A DNA stretch of 64,000 nt, from NCBI RefSeq assembly GCF_033958435.1, contig NC_134138.1, forward strand, positions 178,606,798 to 178,670,797, read 5' to 3'. Within the stretch, counting starts at the first letter, position 1; the number at the start of each line of letters is the position of its first letter. The DNA is from Carettochelys insculpta. Its lineage: Eukaryota; Chordata; Testudines; Carettochelyidae. A program made the translations under genes and the position numbers. Shown piece after piece: positions 35,248 through 45,918 of this stretch. Below the pieces are notes generated by a model. The model ran no database searches. It saw only the letters and a program-made list of their open reading frames with translations, and was not told the origin of the DNA.

Positions 35248-36417
35248 GTACATAAGAACATAAGAATGGCCATACTGGGTCAGACCAAAGGTCCATCCAG
35301 CCCAGCATCCCATCTGCTGACGGTGGCCAATGCCAGGTGCCCCAGAGAAGGAGAACAGAAGACAATGATCAAGTGATTTACCTCCTGCCATCCATCTCCT
35401 GCCCTTGTACTGAAGGCTAGGGCACCATACTTTATCCCTGGCTAATAGCCATTTATGGACCTAACCTGCAAAAATTTATCAAGCTCTTTTTTAAACCCTA
35501 ATAGAGTCCTGGCCTTCACAGCCTCCTCGGGCAAGGAGTTCCACAGGTTGACTGTGCGCTGTGTGAAGAAAAATTTCCTTTTATTAGTTTTGAACCTACT
35601 ACCCATCAATTTCATTTGGTGTCCCCTAGTTCTTGTATTATGGGAAAAGGTAAATAATTTTTCTATATTCACTTTCTCTACACCATTCATGATTTTATAT
35701 ACCTCTATCATATCGCCCCTCAATCGCCTCTTTTCCAAACTGAAAAGTCCCAGTCTCTCTAGCCTCTCCCCATATGGGACCCGTTCCAAGCCCCTAATCA
35801 TCTTAGTCGCCCTTTTCTGAACCTTTTCTAATGCCAATATATCTTTTTTGAGGTGAGGAGACCACATCTGCACACAGTACTCAAGATGTGGGCGTACCAT
35901 AGTTTTATATAGGGGAAGTATGATATCTTTTGTCTTATTATCGATCCCTTTTTTAATAATTCGTAACATCCTATTTGCCTTACTAACTGCTGCTGCACAC
36001 TGTGTGGATGTCTTCAGAGAACTATCCACTATAACTCCAAGATCCCTTTCCTGATCTGTCGTAGCTAAATTTGACCCCATCATGTAGTACGTGTAATTTG
36101 GGTTATTTTTTCCAACATGCATTACCTTACACTTACCCACATTAAATTTCATTTGCCATTTTGCTGCCCAATCACTCAGTTTGCTGAGATCTTTTTGTAG
36201 TTCTTCACAATCTGTTTTGGTTTTGACTGTCCTGAACAACTTGGTGTCATCTGCAAACTTTGCCACCTCACTGCTTACCTCATTTTCTAGATCATTGATG
36301 AACAAGTTGAACAGGATCGGTCCCAGGACTGACCCCTGGGGAACACCACTAGTTACCCTCCTCCATTGTGAAATTTACCATTTATTCCCACCCTTTGTTT
36401 TCTGTCTTTTAACCAAA
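35248..36417 (-). mobile_element. CR1 LINE, 3' half (about 1.17 kb)
   Basis: The 3' end is GTACATAAGAACATAAGAAT (plus strand), the reverse complement of the CR1 3' terminal repeat, followed by GGTCAGACCAAAGGTCC. The element is 5'-truncated inside the RT palm at about 36417 and directly abuts a Penelope fragment. One 287-codon frame is intact (see separate entry). Confidence 0.95.
35442..36305 (-). pseudogene. CR1 ORF2 reverse transcriptase, C-terminal part
   Basis: The frame opens at [21 protein letters not shown], so the catalytic FADD box is at about 36257-36246. It continues through [69 protein letters not shown] and WNSLPEEAV to a stop at 35442. Upstream, the palm motif [11 protein letters not shown] (about 36350-36318) is in the same frame, but a frameshift near 36365 separates it from the preceding WLKDRKQRV motif. 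The endonuclease and N-terminal RT are absent. This is the best preserved RT reading frame in the window. Confidence 0.95.
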
Positions 36418-36970
36418 TACATTGGACAGACTGGGCAAAACCTTTGCCAAAGAATAAATGGATGCAGAGCAGACATCAAGAAACTCAATACACATAAGCT
36501 GATCAGTGAATACTTCAATGGGGTGGGCCATTCTGTTAAAGACCTGGGAATTTGTGTCCTAGAGCAAAAATTAAAAACAGATGTGAGTGAGAAAGTTGTG
36601 AATTAGAATTCATATTCAAATTTCACACATTAACACATGGTATGAACAGAGACAACAATTACCTCACGCATTACAAGTACTGCTTCCTTTGATGCTCATA
36701 ATTATCTCAGGCAGCACAATTAACATCTCCCTACCCTGCATCCCCCTTCTATGTATTTGATTTGTAAGTTTTTATTGAATTTTTTTTTTTGGTCCTCTGT
36801 ACTTATAAATGTCAGTCTGTACTGGAAATGAGATTGATTTGATGAAGTGGGTCTGTCCCACAAAAGCTGATCACCAAATAAATCATTTTGTTAGTCTTTA
36901 AAGTGTCACATTTCTGCTGCTTTATTTTTTTGGAATGCAGACTAAAGTGGCTACCTCTCTGTTACTGTCT
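36418..36970 (+). mobile_element. Penelope-like element fragment
   Basis: Begins inside the GIY-YIG domain (KYIGQTGQNLCQRINGCRADI, about 36414-36476) and continues through FNGVGHSVKDLGICVLE. After a stop at 36606 there is a 3' region with the family tail GAAGTGGGTCTGTCCCACAAAAGC (36845), AATAAATCATTTTGTTAGTC and CTACCTCTCTGTTACTG. The start coincides with the CR1 truncation point. No target duplication was found because one flank is another element. Confidence 0.85.
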
Positions 36971-38263
36971 AAGGCAATATATTATTTTTTTCTAGTCTCA
37001 CTGAAGTCAGTTCCTAACTATAGGTTTTGTGTTCTTTGGCAGAGGAAACTGAATGCCACCATTGTCCACAACCTCATTTCTAATGCACTGCAGTCAATAC
37101 AACAAGTTGTTCTCACGTAACAGTGTTGCTGATCCAGGACTTCCCTGAAATATTCAACTTCCAGTTCTAGGAGAAAATGAATCAACTATTCCAATATCTA
37201 GCAAAATGGCAACATGCCACTTTGTAGGCACTGTTCACCCCAACAACTGAATCCTCTATTATTGTTCCACTCACAATAGGGCACATCTTCAGCCGGTAGG
37301 ATTCAGCAAAGCTCTGTTGTCTATTTACATCAGCAGGGGTTCTAGCCACCTGGGTCCATCCAACGACTGCATAAAAAGTCCAAAGTATTTTTTTACAACT
37401 CTATGTGCTGCATGAAGGCACAATTAGGATGTATTTAATGCACATGTACGAAACCAGAATTGTTATGGTCATCTTCAATGATTTTCCAGTACCCTTAAAT
37501 AATCACATATATATAAACTATTTCCCCAAGTATTTAATAGAAAAATATGTTGAAGCATGAGGAATGTTACAAATATCAAAGCAGCATTTTTATAGTTATC
37601 TTAGCTTGTAGGGCAATCTGGAAAAGATTCTAATTTATTTTCTCCCAAGGAAGGCAAACATTGTGCTTCTGCTAGAACAACTTTTAATTTTTCCAGACTG
37701 AATGCATGTTGCAATACACACACAGATTTGGGAATCACCCCACACCACACTTTATTCCCTCTTCCATCTCACAACAAAGGAAGAGAGTGTTGCTGTGATC
37801 TTCTCGAGAGCCAGTGCTAGAGATCATGACTCCACCACAGCTGGAGATACCCCATCCAAGAATCCTCTTGATGGTGTTCATGAAAATGAAGGCAGTGGGG
37901 AGAAGAGATTCTGAGTATGTCCCCTTGAAGGTCTCATATGCAGGGAACAAAGCTGAGAGAGTGGAAGAATGAGGAGAATGGAAAGTGCAAGGAGGAAATC
38001 ACAAATATTGTACACTAGTGACTATGAATTGATATTCTCATCACTTTCTGAGTTGCCTAAGCCTAAATTGATTGTCTTGATCTAGGAATGGAATACCTAG
38101 CAGTCAGCAACTCTAATCCTGGTCCGTCTTATTTTGGTGAACACTGTATGCTCTTTTTTTTATACACACATCAGAGATCAATAGGGTGACTGGATCATCA
38201 GAAAATATTCAAAGGGGAATGTCTTCCACAAGACAATGCTGGAGTTTTACATCAGTGACTTAC
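36971..38263. other. Intron, no feature seen
   Basis: Unique-looking AT-rich sequence immediately downstream (on the minus strand) of the CNTNAP exon. No second exon was recognised. Confidence 0.5.
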
Positions 38264-38457
38264 CCAAATGTTTCCATCCTGGTGATATGGCTTCCAGTTT
38301 CTTCCTGTATCACTGTAGAGCATTCGGTATTGAGTCACCCAATCTGAGCTGCTGTATCTGCCTTGGGTTGCAATAGCACTGATTTGTTTCCTGTTCCCAA
38401 AATCCACCTGCAGCCACTGATAATGGTCACTATCTGATGGAGACCATCCTCCAGCAC
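38264..38457 (-). CDS. CNTNAP5: Contactin-associated protein (Caspr/CNTNAP) exon, discoidin domain
   Basis: A 194-bp internal exon. The acceptor is TTTCAACTCAACAG|GTGCTGG (boundary at 38457) and the donor is ATTTGG|GTAAGTC (boundary at 38264). It begins at the second base of a Gly codon (phase 1) and ends on a codon boundary (phase 0), giving 64 full codons with no stop. The product contains [53 protein letters not shown] and ends NIW, the middle of an N-terminal F5/8 type C (discoidin) domain of a neurexin-superfamily adhesion protein. These proteins are type I membrane proteins of neurons and glia that pair with contactins. Wording of the motifs fits CNTNAP5 best from memory, but CNTNAP4 is a real alternative; family membership is secure. 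The other exons lie outside the window, in keeping with the giant introns of this family. Confidence 0.93.
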
Positions 38458-38672
38458 CTGTTGAGTTGAAACAAGGCAGACAATCAGAACTCTTAAACAG
38501 CTTTAGAAATGAACACACCGAAAAGATGCTAGCTGCTGGATGTAAGCAGAGAACACCACTAGCACAAATAAAACATATGAAAAAAATGAGACTCCCCCAA
38601 AATTGTCACCTCTTTTGTACGTGCCCTTGGAAACAATTTCTTTCAAGCTGTGGCAGATTATTACTTCACTTT

Positions 38673-38947
38673 GGCTGTGTCTGCACTACAGAAATAACTT
38701 TGAAGTACAACTTTGAAGTAAGCAACTTCGAAGACAAGCATCTACACGCACCCTATTTTGAAGTTTAACTTCGAAGTAGGGCACTACTCCATTCCTGGGA
38801 ATGGAGTAAGGACTTTGAAATTGGGCTCCCTACTTCAAAGTTAACTTCAAAGTAAGGAAAAATGTGTGTAGACCCTTGGTGGCTACTTTGAAGTAGTGCC
38901 TAACTTTGACGCTAACTTTGAAGTTAGTTCTGAGTGTAGATGCATCC
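38673..38947. mobile_element. Harbinger-type MITE (275 bp, TSD TTT)
   Basis: Starts GGCTGTGTCTGCACTAC and ends with the complement of GGATGCATCTACACTC. TTT occurs on both sides (38670-38672, 38948-38950). The interior is full of ACTTTGAAGTA/TACTTCAAAGT and CTTCGAAG motifs, with subterminal CATCTACACGC and GTGTGTAGAC, like a shortened relative of the 2620-type ends. It sits 216 bp upstream of the CNTNAP exon on the coding strand. Confidence 0.85.
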
Positions 38948-38965
38948 TTTATGATTTAATTATGT

Positions 38966-38984
38966 GACACACACACACACACTA
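38966..38984. repeat. (AC)n microsatellite
   Basis: Short CA run next to the MITE's 3' flank. Confidence 0.9.
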
Positions 38985-40914
38985 TTGACAGTCTTTATAA
39001 TTCCTTAATTAGAGTTTATAGGTATATGCCAAACTTAAATTGTTAAGAATTGACCAATTTGCCATAGCATCCTTTTTCAGAATCAGGTGGTGCAAATCAG
39101 TGACTACTGATTCCTTAAATCCTTTAAATGGTATTTCAACTTAAAGGTGATACAAATTAAATGGGAAGGAATAATAGTGTGCATCTCTAATTTCCCTTCC
39201 TACGAGTCCAGCATTTCATGGAAAAGCACACACATCAGAGAATATCTGTCAGCAGCAGTTGAAAGAGAAAGGTACTGCAGAGATTATGCTGATTTTGATT
39301 TGCAGGGCATTCAGGATGTCATAGAGTCTATTAACTGACTCTTGACAAATGTATCATCACTCTTTATAGGGCTATGAATTAACTCAGTAGTAATACTATT
39401 AGCAATATTCAATTCAATCACTAGAAAATGTTCAACTGTTCTTCGTAAACAAGGACAATGATGCATAGATAAAAGCAAGTGTCAAGACATTAATTTAAGT
39501 TCTTACTCTACTAAACCACAAAAATATGAAAGGGGAAAATACAGGTTAGTTACACATGGGGTAATAAAAGACATTGAGCTTGTGAAATAATGGGCTACAC
39601 TCTGAATGTGATGTAGTTTTGCAAAATTATATCAATCATTGTAAGTACTGAATTGGGGAAAAGCAGAGAATAATTGTGTTTATACTCAAATGTGACATTC
39701 CAAGCAGAAGAAAAGTCTTAAAAGATTTAAAATGACTCCAAGGATTTGGTTCAAACACATGGCCTGGATCCTGCAGATGCAAAAACAATTTTGTTTACCA
39801 TATGGTAATCTCTATCACTTAGTGCCACTATTAGGACTAAATTTGCACTCCAGCCCTATGTGGCTCTCTGATCAGCTGGATTTATTAAATAAAGCAAACA
39901 AACCTCACAACCAAAAGAACTATGGTCCCATACATGTAAGATGATATTCTATAGGAACCAAAGCAAGACCCATGCTCAGGAGCAGTTCAGGGTAATTACC
40001 TGATCCGATGGAAAAGAAAAAGCCTTCAATTTAGAGATAGGAGACAGTTGCTTAGTCACTGAAACCAACCAGCGGTGGAAATCAAAGTCATACAGACTTG
40101 GCCTCATTCAGCACCTGTTCCTCTAGTACTTATCTCTTCACCCTCCCTCTCTAAATTGTTGAGGTAGTCATCTGGTTGTTTCACACAAGATAAGTGTGCC
40201 TTCTTAATACTGAATTTACTTTAGCAATCTAGCAATGGAGTGAACTGTGTGCACATGGCTTTGATCCTAAGAGTACTTCTGTGCCAGTTAGCACACTGTT
40301 GACATGATATATGCTGAAAAAAAACTGGCATGTGATATCTCACTGGAAATAAGTCACTGAATATTAATGTGCATGTGTGATTGTGACGTATGTATGACAA
40401 ACCCATAACGGATGTTGCAGCTATGTTCTGGAAACCCATAAACTGTATTTTACAAGTAGCTCCTAATCCATGCCTGCTTACAGTGTGTTTCTGATTTAAA
40501 TTAAGCAAGATATACACAAAGTCCAAGGAAAGCAAGTGGGGAAAGATGGCTACTTAATAACCTTGATGGGATGAAGACTGCACACTCAAAAAGCCCCAGG
40601 CAAAGTATTTACGGAAGAAGTAGGCAAAGGGAAAGAAACTTTCTGGGCTTCTATCATATGAGAAACCAGCAGGACAGAACTCTTATACCCACAGAACAAT
40701 GGATCCTTCAGCCAAGGGGTTTGAAGCCTCTGGGACCTCAGTATAGATGAAAACCTGCTTTGGCAAACATTACAATGTGCTGATATCAAAATTTAGTCTT
40801 AGAAGCATTCTCAATTTGCTTGCTTGCGAGCCTTTATCTTTATTCCTCAACCTTGGTATCACTTAAGCCTATGGCTTTTTGTTTAATAAACTTTTTTTTT
40901 TCCTATTTGTACCA
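38985..40914. other. Intron; right end resembles an LTR
   Basis: No gene recognised. The last ~100 bp (CTTGCGAGCC..TTTAATAAAC) looks like an LTR R-U5 and seems to continue at 45912 beyond the CR1 insertion (GTGCTTGTTTAAAATAAAGTG). That would make the CR1 an insertion into an older LTR. Confidence 0.4.
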
Positions 40915-41007
40915 TAAACCATAGAATCATAGAATATTAGGACTGGAAGGGACCTCAAGAGGCCATCGAGTCCAGCCCCCTGCCCTAATGGCAGGACCAA
41001 GTACTGT

Positions 41008-41208
41008 CTAAGCCATTCCTGATAGACATCTATCTAACCTGTTCTTAAATATCTCCAGGGATGGAGATTCCACAACCTCCCTTGGCAATTTATTCCACTG
41101 TTTGACCACCATGACAGTAAAGAACTTTCTCCTAATGTCCAACCTAAACCCTTCTAGATCCTTAATCATACTTGTCACTCTTTTCTGGACCCTCTCTAAT
41201 TTCTCCAT
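41008..41208 (-). pseudogene. CR1 RT C-terminal segment
   Basis: Encodes EKLERVQKRVTSMIKDLEG, then LDIRRKFFTVMVVKQWNKLP, EVVESPSLEIFKNRLD and CLSGMA to a stop. It is the C-terminal end of the same CR1 ORF2 whose palm lies at 43211-43972. The intervening CR1 sequence up to 41407 continues in other frames with mutations. Confidence 0.88.
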
Positions 41209-41407
41209 ATCTTTCTTGAACTGCAGTGCCCAGAACTGGACACAATACTCCAGCTGAGGCCTAACTAGTGCAGAGTAGAGCAGAAAAATGACTTCTCACT
41301 TCTTGTTCACAACACACCTGTTAACGCATCCCAGAACCATGTTTGCTTTTTTTTGCAACAGCATCACACTGTTGACTCTTATTTAGCTTGTGGTCCACTA
41401 TAACCCC

Positions 41408-43301
41408 TGTCGTGGGGAATTATTAACCTCTTACGGCCTGCTCTGAGCCGCCTGGTTAGCACGACCGGATTGCGAGGCTCCCCGCTCTAGTTGTCCGGAT
41501 CCTCGAGGACCTAAGGTGTATCGGAGAGATGGCGGAGGCCCAGCGACGTTAGACCGCCTCGCCCCCTACAGACTGCCCCACCCCCTACTGGCAAGAGGAC
41601 CAGGGGTTGTGCACGTACCCTTCCCGCCGTATAGATGTAACCTCCCCTGGCAGGCAGTGGCTAGCTCAAGAGGCGAAGGTGGAATGAGGAGGCGGCTTAG
41701 GGGTGTAACTAATGTTCTATTTATTTAACAGAGCCAACAACAGGCAAATAAACAACAAATGGTATAAAATAAACACAAACAGTTCATAATGATCCTATAC
41801 ACTAACAAACACTTACTATTATTAATATTAAATCCATAAAGGCAACCTGTGAAACTTTCTTTATTATACCGGAAGGCAAAAACAAGGTGGTTAGAAATAG
41901 ACTTTTAAGGTAAGAGGTAAAAGGAACTATGTTTAGTTTAGCTCCGAGGGGGAGAAGGGCGCTACTCCTTCTCCTATACCCTCAGGCCGGGTCACTACTC
42001 CGGCCTATTGGGGACCTTAAGGCTCCGCCTCTGAGGCCCCCTTACCAACTGGGTGTTTGCCACGGCCCCACCCAGCTGGAGCTTAGAGATTAAAGGATAG
42101 GTAAAGGTTCAGGGTAACTGGGGAACCGGGAGGCTATGCCTTCACCATGTTAACCCTCCTGCATGAAGGTAAGTATAACCTATTATTACCAACTAATCCT
42201 ATGACTTAGTGTTATTTAAGTAATTAAACTATAATAACAAACTATTAATTCAAGTATGCAGCTTGATATTAAATGTCTTTGAATTTGGGTGAACAAGCCC
42301 GGCCCTAGGGTCGAGCCCCGGGTGCAGCCCTTCTCTGGCCCTGGAAAGGGCACGGCTGAGGTGCAACCCCAACCCCCCTGTTAGGGAACCCAGTACCCAA
42401 AAAGTGTCTGTGATGAGGTGAAGTGTCAAAGGTCCCAAGAGATAGATTAGGTGTCTGGTGATAGGGGTCCTGTCCAGGTAAGTGAGTCTCATCCGGTAAA
42501 TGAAGGTCCAGTTAAGCACAGCAGGCACGGATGCTGGGGAGTGCTGGTGGTATCGTTGGCAGGTCCCTGGTTACATCACTGGGTACACAGTACCCCCACT
42601 GGAGTGGGGGCCAGTTTACCACCTGGTGACTTGGCCAAAAGACTCGCTTGCTGCTCCCCAATGCAATGCGCTGCTTGTGGGCGCTAAGGTCCACTGGGGC
42701 GTTGGCGCCGCTTCTGCCCCAGTGGGCACCTGAGGTGAGCCGGCGGTTTCCCACTCCCAGCTGGCGCCGCCCGCAAGGCAGATGCCACAGTGATTGTCAG
42801 CTCTTTCGGCTGGTGCCGCCTGAGGGCAGGCGCCGCAGTGATTTCAGCTCTCAGGCCTGGCCTTGGAGTCCAGCGGCACCACTGGGTGGCCACGCTCCTC
42901 CGTACAAGGTAACAGGTGCACGGCCTGTGTCCCTCAGGGCCGCTGAATGGGCTGTGGCTCCTGGATTTATAGAGCGAGCTCATGAATATTTATGACATGA
43001 TTAGCATACTCAGGGTTCTATGCAGGTGCTTTCAAAAAGGTCCTCTTCTTGGCAGAAGGTGCTGGAAGTTTTCACCTGGGGCCAATCAGAGGGCTCCATT
43101 TTGAACCTGCAGCCTTGAATAATTCATGAGTTCAGGTTACCAGGGAAACCAACAGACTCAGAGCGACCATTGCAGGAGCTGCTAAATGGCAGCATATGTA
43201 ACTTTAGATTTTACCTGTACCTGCATTGATGTTTAATGGCCAAAGGCTTGTTTCCCCTGGCCCACAGGGATGATAATGCCCAAGGGATAAAACCCCTGAC
43301 A
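41408..43301 (-). mobile_element. 1.9-kb insertion in CR1, probable solo LTR (TSD ACCCC)
   Basis: Bounded by ACCCC (41403-41407 and 43302-43306), with ends TGTCGTGGGG...CCCCTGACA, i.e. TG..CA with short inverted ends. If the ends are taken as GTCGTGGGG..CCCCTGAC, the repeat is 7 bp (AACCCCT). On the minus strand it shows an inverted CCAAT (GATTGG, 43083), a TATA box GCTCTATAAATCC (42963-42973) and an AAATAAAT poly(A) signal (about 41718-41726), in that order, as in U3-R-U5. No coding domain, primer-binding site or polypurine tract is present. The TATA-to-poly(A) distance of about 1.25 kb is long for an LTR. A non-coding DNA transposon is the main alternative. It is younger than the CR1 it split. 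Confidence 0.65.
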
Positions 43302-44377
43302 ACCCCTAGATCCCTTTCTGCTGTAGTCATTCCGAGACAGTCCCTCTCCATTCTGTATGTGTGAAACTGATTGTTACTTCCCAAGTAGAACACTTTGCAT
43401 TTGTCCTTATTAAACTTCAGCCTGTTTACCTCAGACCAATTCTCCAATTTGTCCAGATCATTTTGAATTATGACCCTATGCTCCAAAGCGGTTGCAACCC
43501 CTCCCAGCTTGGCATCATCTGCAAACATATTAAGCATACTTTCTATGCCAATATCTAAATCGTTGATAAAGATATTGAACAGAACCAGAACTAAAACAGA
43601 CCCCTGCGGAACCCCACTTGTTATACTTTTCCAGCAGGACTGAGAACCATTAAGAACTGCTCTCTGAGTACAGTTATCCAGCCAGTTATGCACCCACCTT
43701 ATAGAAGCTTCATTTAAATTGTATTTGCCTAGTTTTTTTATAAGAATATCATGCGAGACCGTATCAAATGCTTTACTAAATTCTAGGTATACCACATCTA
43801 CCGCTTCTCCTCTATCCACAAGACTCATTATCCTATCAAAGAAAGCTATCAGATTGGTTTCACATGATATGTTCTTTACAAATCCATGCTGGCTGTTCCC
43901 TATCACATTACCACCTTCCAAATCCTTAAAGATGACTTCTTTAATTACCTGCTCCATTATCTTTCCTGGCACAGAAGTTAAGCTGACTGGCCTGTAGTTT
44001 CCTCAGTTATTCTCATTTCCCCTTTTATAGATGGGCACTATATTTGCCCTTTTCCAGTCTTCTGGAATCTCTCCTGTCTCTCATGATTGTCCAAAAGTGA
44101 TAGATAAAGGCTCAGATACCTCCTCTATCAGCTCCTTGAGTATTCTAGGATGAATTTCATCAGGTCATGGTGACTTGCAGACATCTAATTTTTCTAAGTG
44201 ATTTTTAATTTGTTCTCTTTTTATTTCAACTTCTAACCCTACCCCTTTCCCACTAGCATTCACTATGTTAGGCATTCCTTCATCAGACTTCTCAGTAAAG
44301 ACCAAAACAAATGAGTCATTAAGCATCACTGCCATTTCCAAGTTCCCTGTTACTGTTTCTCCCTCCTCACTGAGCAA
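43211..44377 (-). pseudogene. CR1 ORF2 reverse transcriptase (fingers/palm)
   Basis: The part at 44377-44165 matches the linker ([21 protein letters not shown].. [20 protein letters not shown]). It is followed in the same frame, across a stop, by 43972-43300: ISCETNLIAFFDRI, VVYLEFSKAFDTVSHD (first catalytic Asp), SGVPQGSVL, and FADDAKL (second Asp pair, about 43540-43526). CR1 similarity ends near 43307, where the insertion begins; the last ~30 codons of the open frame belong to the inserted element. Confidence 0.92.
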
Positions 44378-44714
44378 TGGTCCTACCCCGTCCCTGGTCT
44401 TCCTCTTGTTTCTAATGTATTTATAAAAAGACTTCTTGTTTCCCTTTATGCCTGTAGCTAGTCTGAGCTCATTTTGTGCCTTAGCCTTTCTAATCTTGCT
44501 CCTGAATTTGTGTGTTGTTTGCTTGCCATGGGACCTTACCTACCAGCTCTGAGTTCACCAAAATCTGCCCTCCTGAAATCCATTCTCTGTTTTGCTGTTT
44601 TCCCTTCTACACTTCCTTAGAATTGTGAACTCTATGATTTCGTAATCACTTTCACCCAAGCTTTCTTCCAGTTTCAAGTTTTCTACCAATTCCCCCCTAT
44701 TGTTAAAATCAAAC

Positions 44715-45332
44715 CTAGAATAGCTTCTCCCCGGTAGCTTTTTCAACCTTTTGGAATAAAAAATTGTTTCCAATGCAATCCAAGAACTTACTGGATTGTC
44801 TGTGCCCTGCTGTATTAGTTTCCCAACATATATCTGGATAGTTGAAGTCCCCCATCACCACCAAATCTGGGGTCCTGCATGACTTTGTTAGTTTAAAAAA
44901 AGCCTCTTCCACCTGGGTGGGCGGCCTGCAGTAGACTCCTAGCAGGACATCATCCTTGTTTTTTACCCCTCTTAGTCTAACCCAGAGACTCTCAACATGT
45001 CCATCTCCTATGTCCATCTGCACCTCAGTCCAAGTGTGTACATTTTTAAAATACAAGGCAACACCTCCCCCCTTCCTTCCCTGTCTATCCTTCCTAAGCA
45101 GGATGTACCCTTCAATACCAACATTCCAATCATGTGTATTATCCCACCAAGTTTCCGTGATGCCAACAATGTCATAGTTGTATTTATTTATTAGCACTTC
45201 CAGTTCTTTCTGCTTATTACCCATACTTCTTACATTTGTATATAGGCATCTAAGATATTGATTTGATCTTGCCTCCCTGTTTTGCCCTGACCCTCTTTTT
45301 ACTCTGACATTGTCACCCATGCTGCCTCCCAT
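44715..45332 (-). pseudogene. CR1 ORF2 AP-like endonuclease domain
   Basis: Shows [19 protein letters not shown] (Asn), [10 protein letters not shown] (catalytic Glu), [18 protein letters not shown] and [12 protein letters not shown] (Asp-x-Asn), the blocks of the apurinic-like endonuclease that nicks target DNA in CR1/LINE elements. The last His block region is lost at a frameshift near 44750; similarity continues in the frame of 44773-44555 ([12 protein letters not shown]). In-frame upstream sequence reaches the end of ORF1. Confidence 0.92.
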
Positions 45333-45401
45333 TTCTGACCCAGGTTTCCATGTTCCCCATTTACCTGTGGGTTTTGCTACCCTGCACCTGTCGAACCTAG
45401 T

Positions 45402-45785
45402 TTAAACCCTCCTCACTAGGTTAGCCAGTCTGTGTCCAAATATGGTTTTTCCCCTCCTCAAAAGGTGAAAGCCATCTCTGCCTAGCAGTCCCTCCTGGAA
45501 TAGCATCCCATGGTCAAGGAAGCCAAAGCCTTCCTGGCAACACCATCTTTGAAGCCAGGCACTCACCTCTAGGATGCACCTGTCTCTGCCTGGGCCCCTA
45601 CCACGGACAGGCAGGATTGAGGAGAATACCACCTGTGCCCCAAACTCCCTCACCCGTGCCCCCAGAGCCCTGAAGTCACTCTTGACCTGCTCAGTGTCAC
45701 ACATCGCAGTATCATTAGTGCCCACATGGATGGGAAGCATGGGATAGTAGTCAGAGGGCCAGATAATCCTTGACAACACCTCCAT
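45402..45785 (-). pseudogene. CR1 ORF1 C-terminal esterase-like (SGNH) domain
   Basis: Contains IHVGTNDTAMCD (the GTND block), VVFSSILPVRGRG, and GRDGFHLLRRGKTIFGHRLANLVRRV (the D-x-x-H block near the C-terminus), the SGNH-hydrolase signature known from ORF1 of CR1-type LINEs. The Ser-bearing first block is upstream at or beyond 45785, where the frame is interrupted; the element is truncated near 45911. The role in CR1 is thought to be lipid or membrane interaction of the RNP. Confidence 0.87.
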
Positions 45786-45918
45786 GACGTCTTAGATACG
45801 GGCCCCCGGCAGGCAGCACACCTCCCGAGATGAACTGTCAGGGTGACAGATCAGTGCCTCCGTCCCCCTCAGAGAGAGTCCCCGACCACCACTACTCTAC
45901 CTTTCTGTGAGTAAACCA

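Larger units (their letters stand above)
40922..45911 (-). mobile_element. Long CR1 LINE (about 3.1 kb) split by a 1.9-kb insertion
   Basis: The minus-strand order is ORF1 C-terminal esterase (45785-45402), ORF2 endonuclease (45332-44715), RT (44377-43211), then, after the insertion at 41408-43301, the RT C-terminus (41208-41008) and the 3' end complementing TAGAATCATAGAATATTAGG (from 40922). The two CR1 halves join exactly at CACTATAACCCCTAGATCC, which shows they are one element. A 7-bp flank repeat TAAACCA (40915-40921 and 45912-45918) may be the target duplication. The 5' end is truncated within ORF1. Confidence 0.92.

Noticed and set aside
36971..38263. A second CNTNAP exon downstream of 38264 on the minus strand
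   Set aside because: No open segment with the expected continuation of the discoidin domain and splice sites was found; introns of this family are usually far longer than the available sequence.
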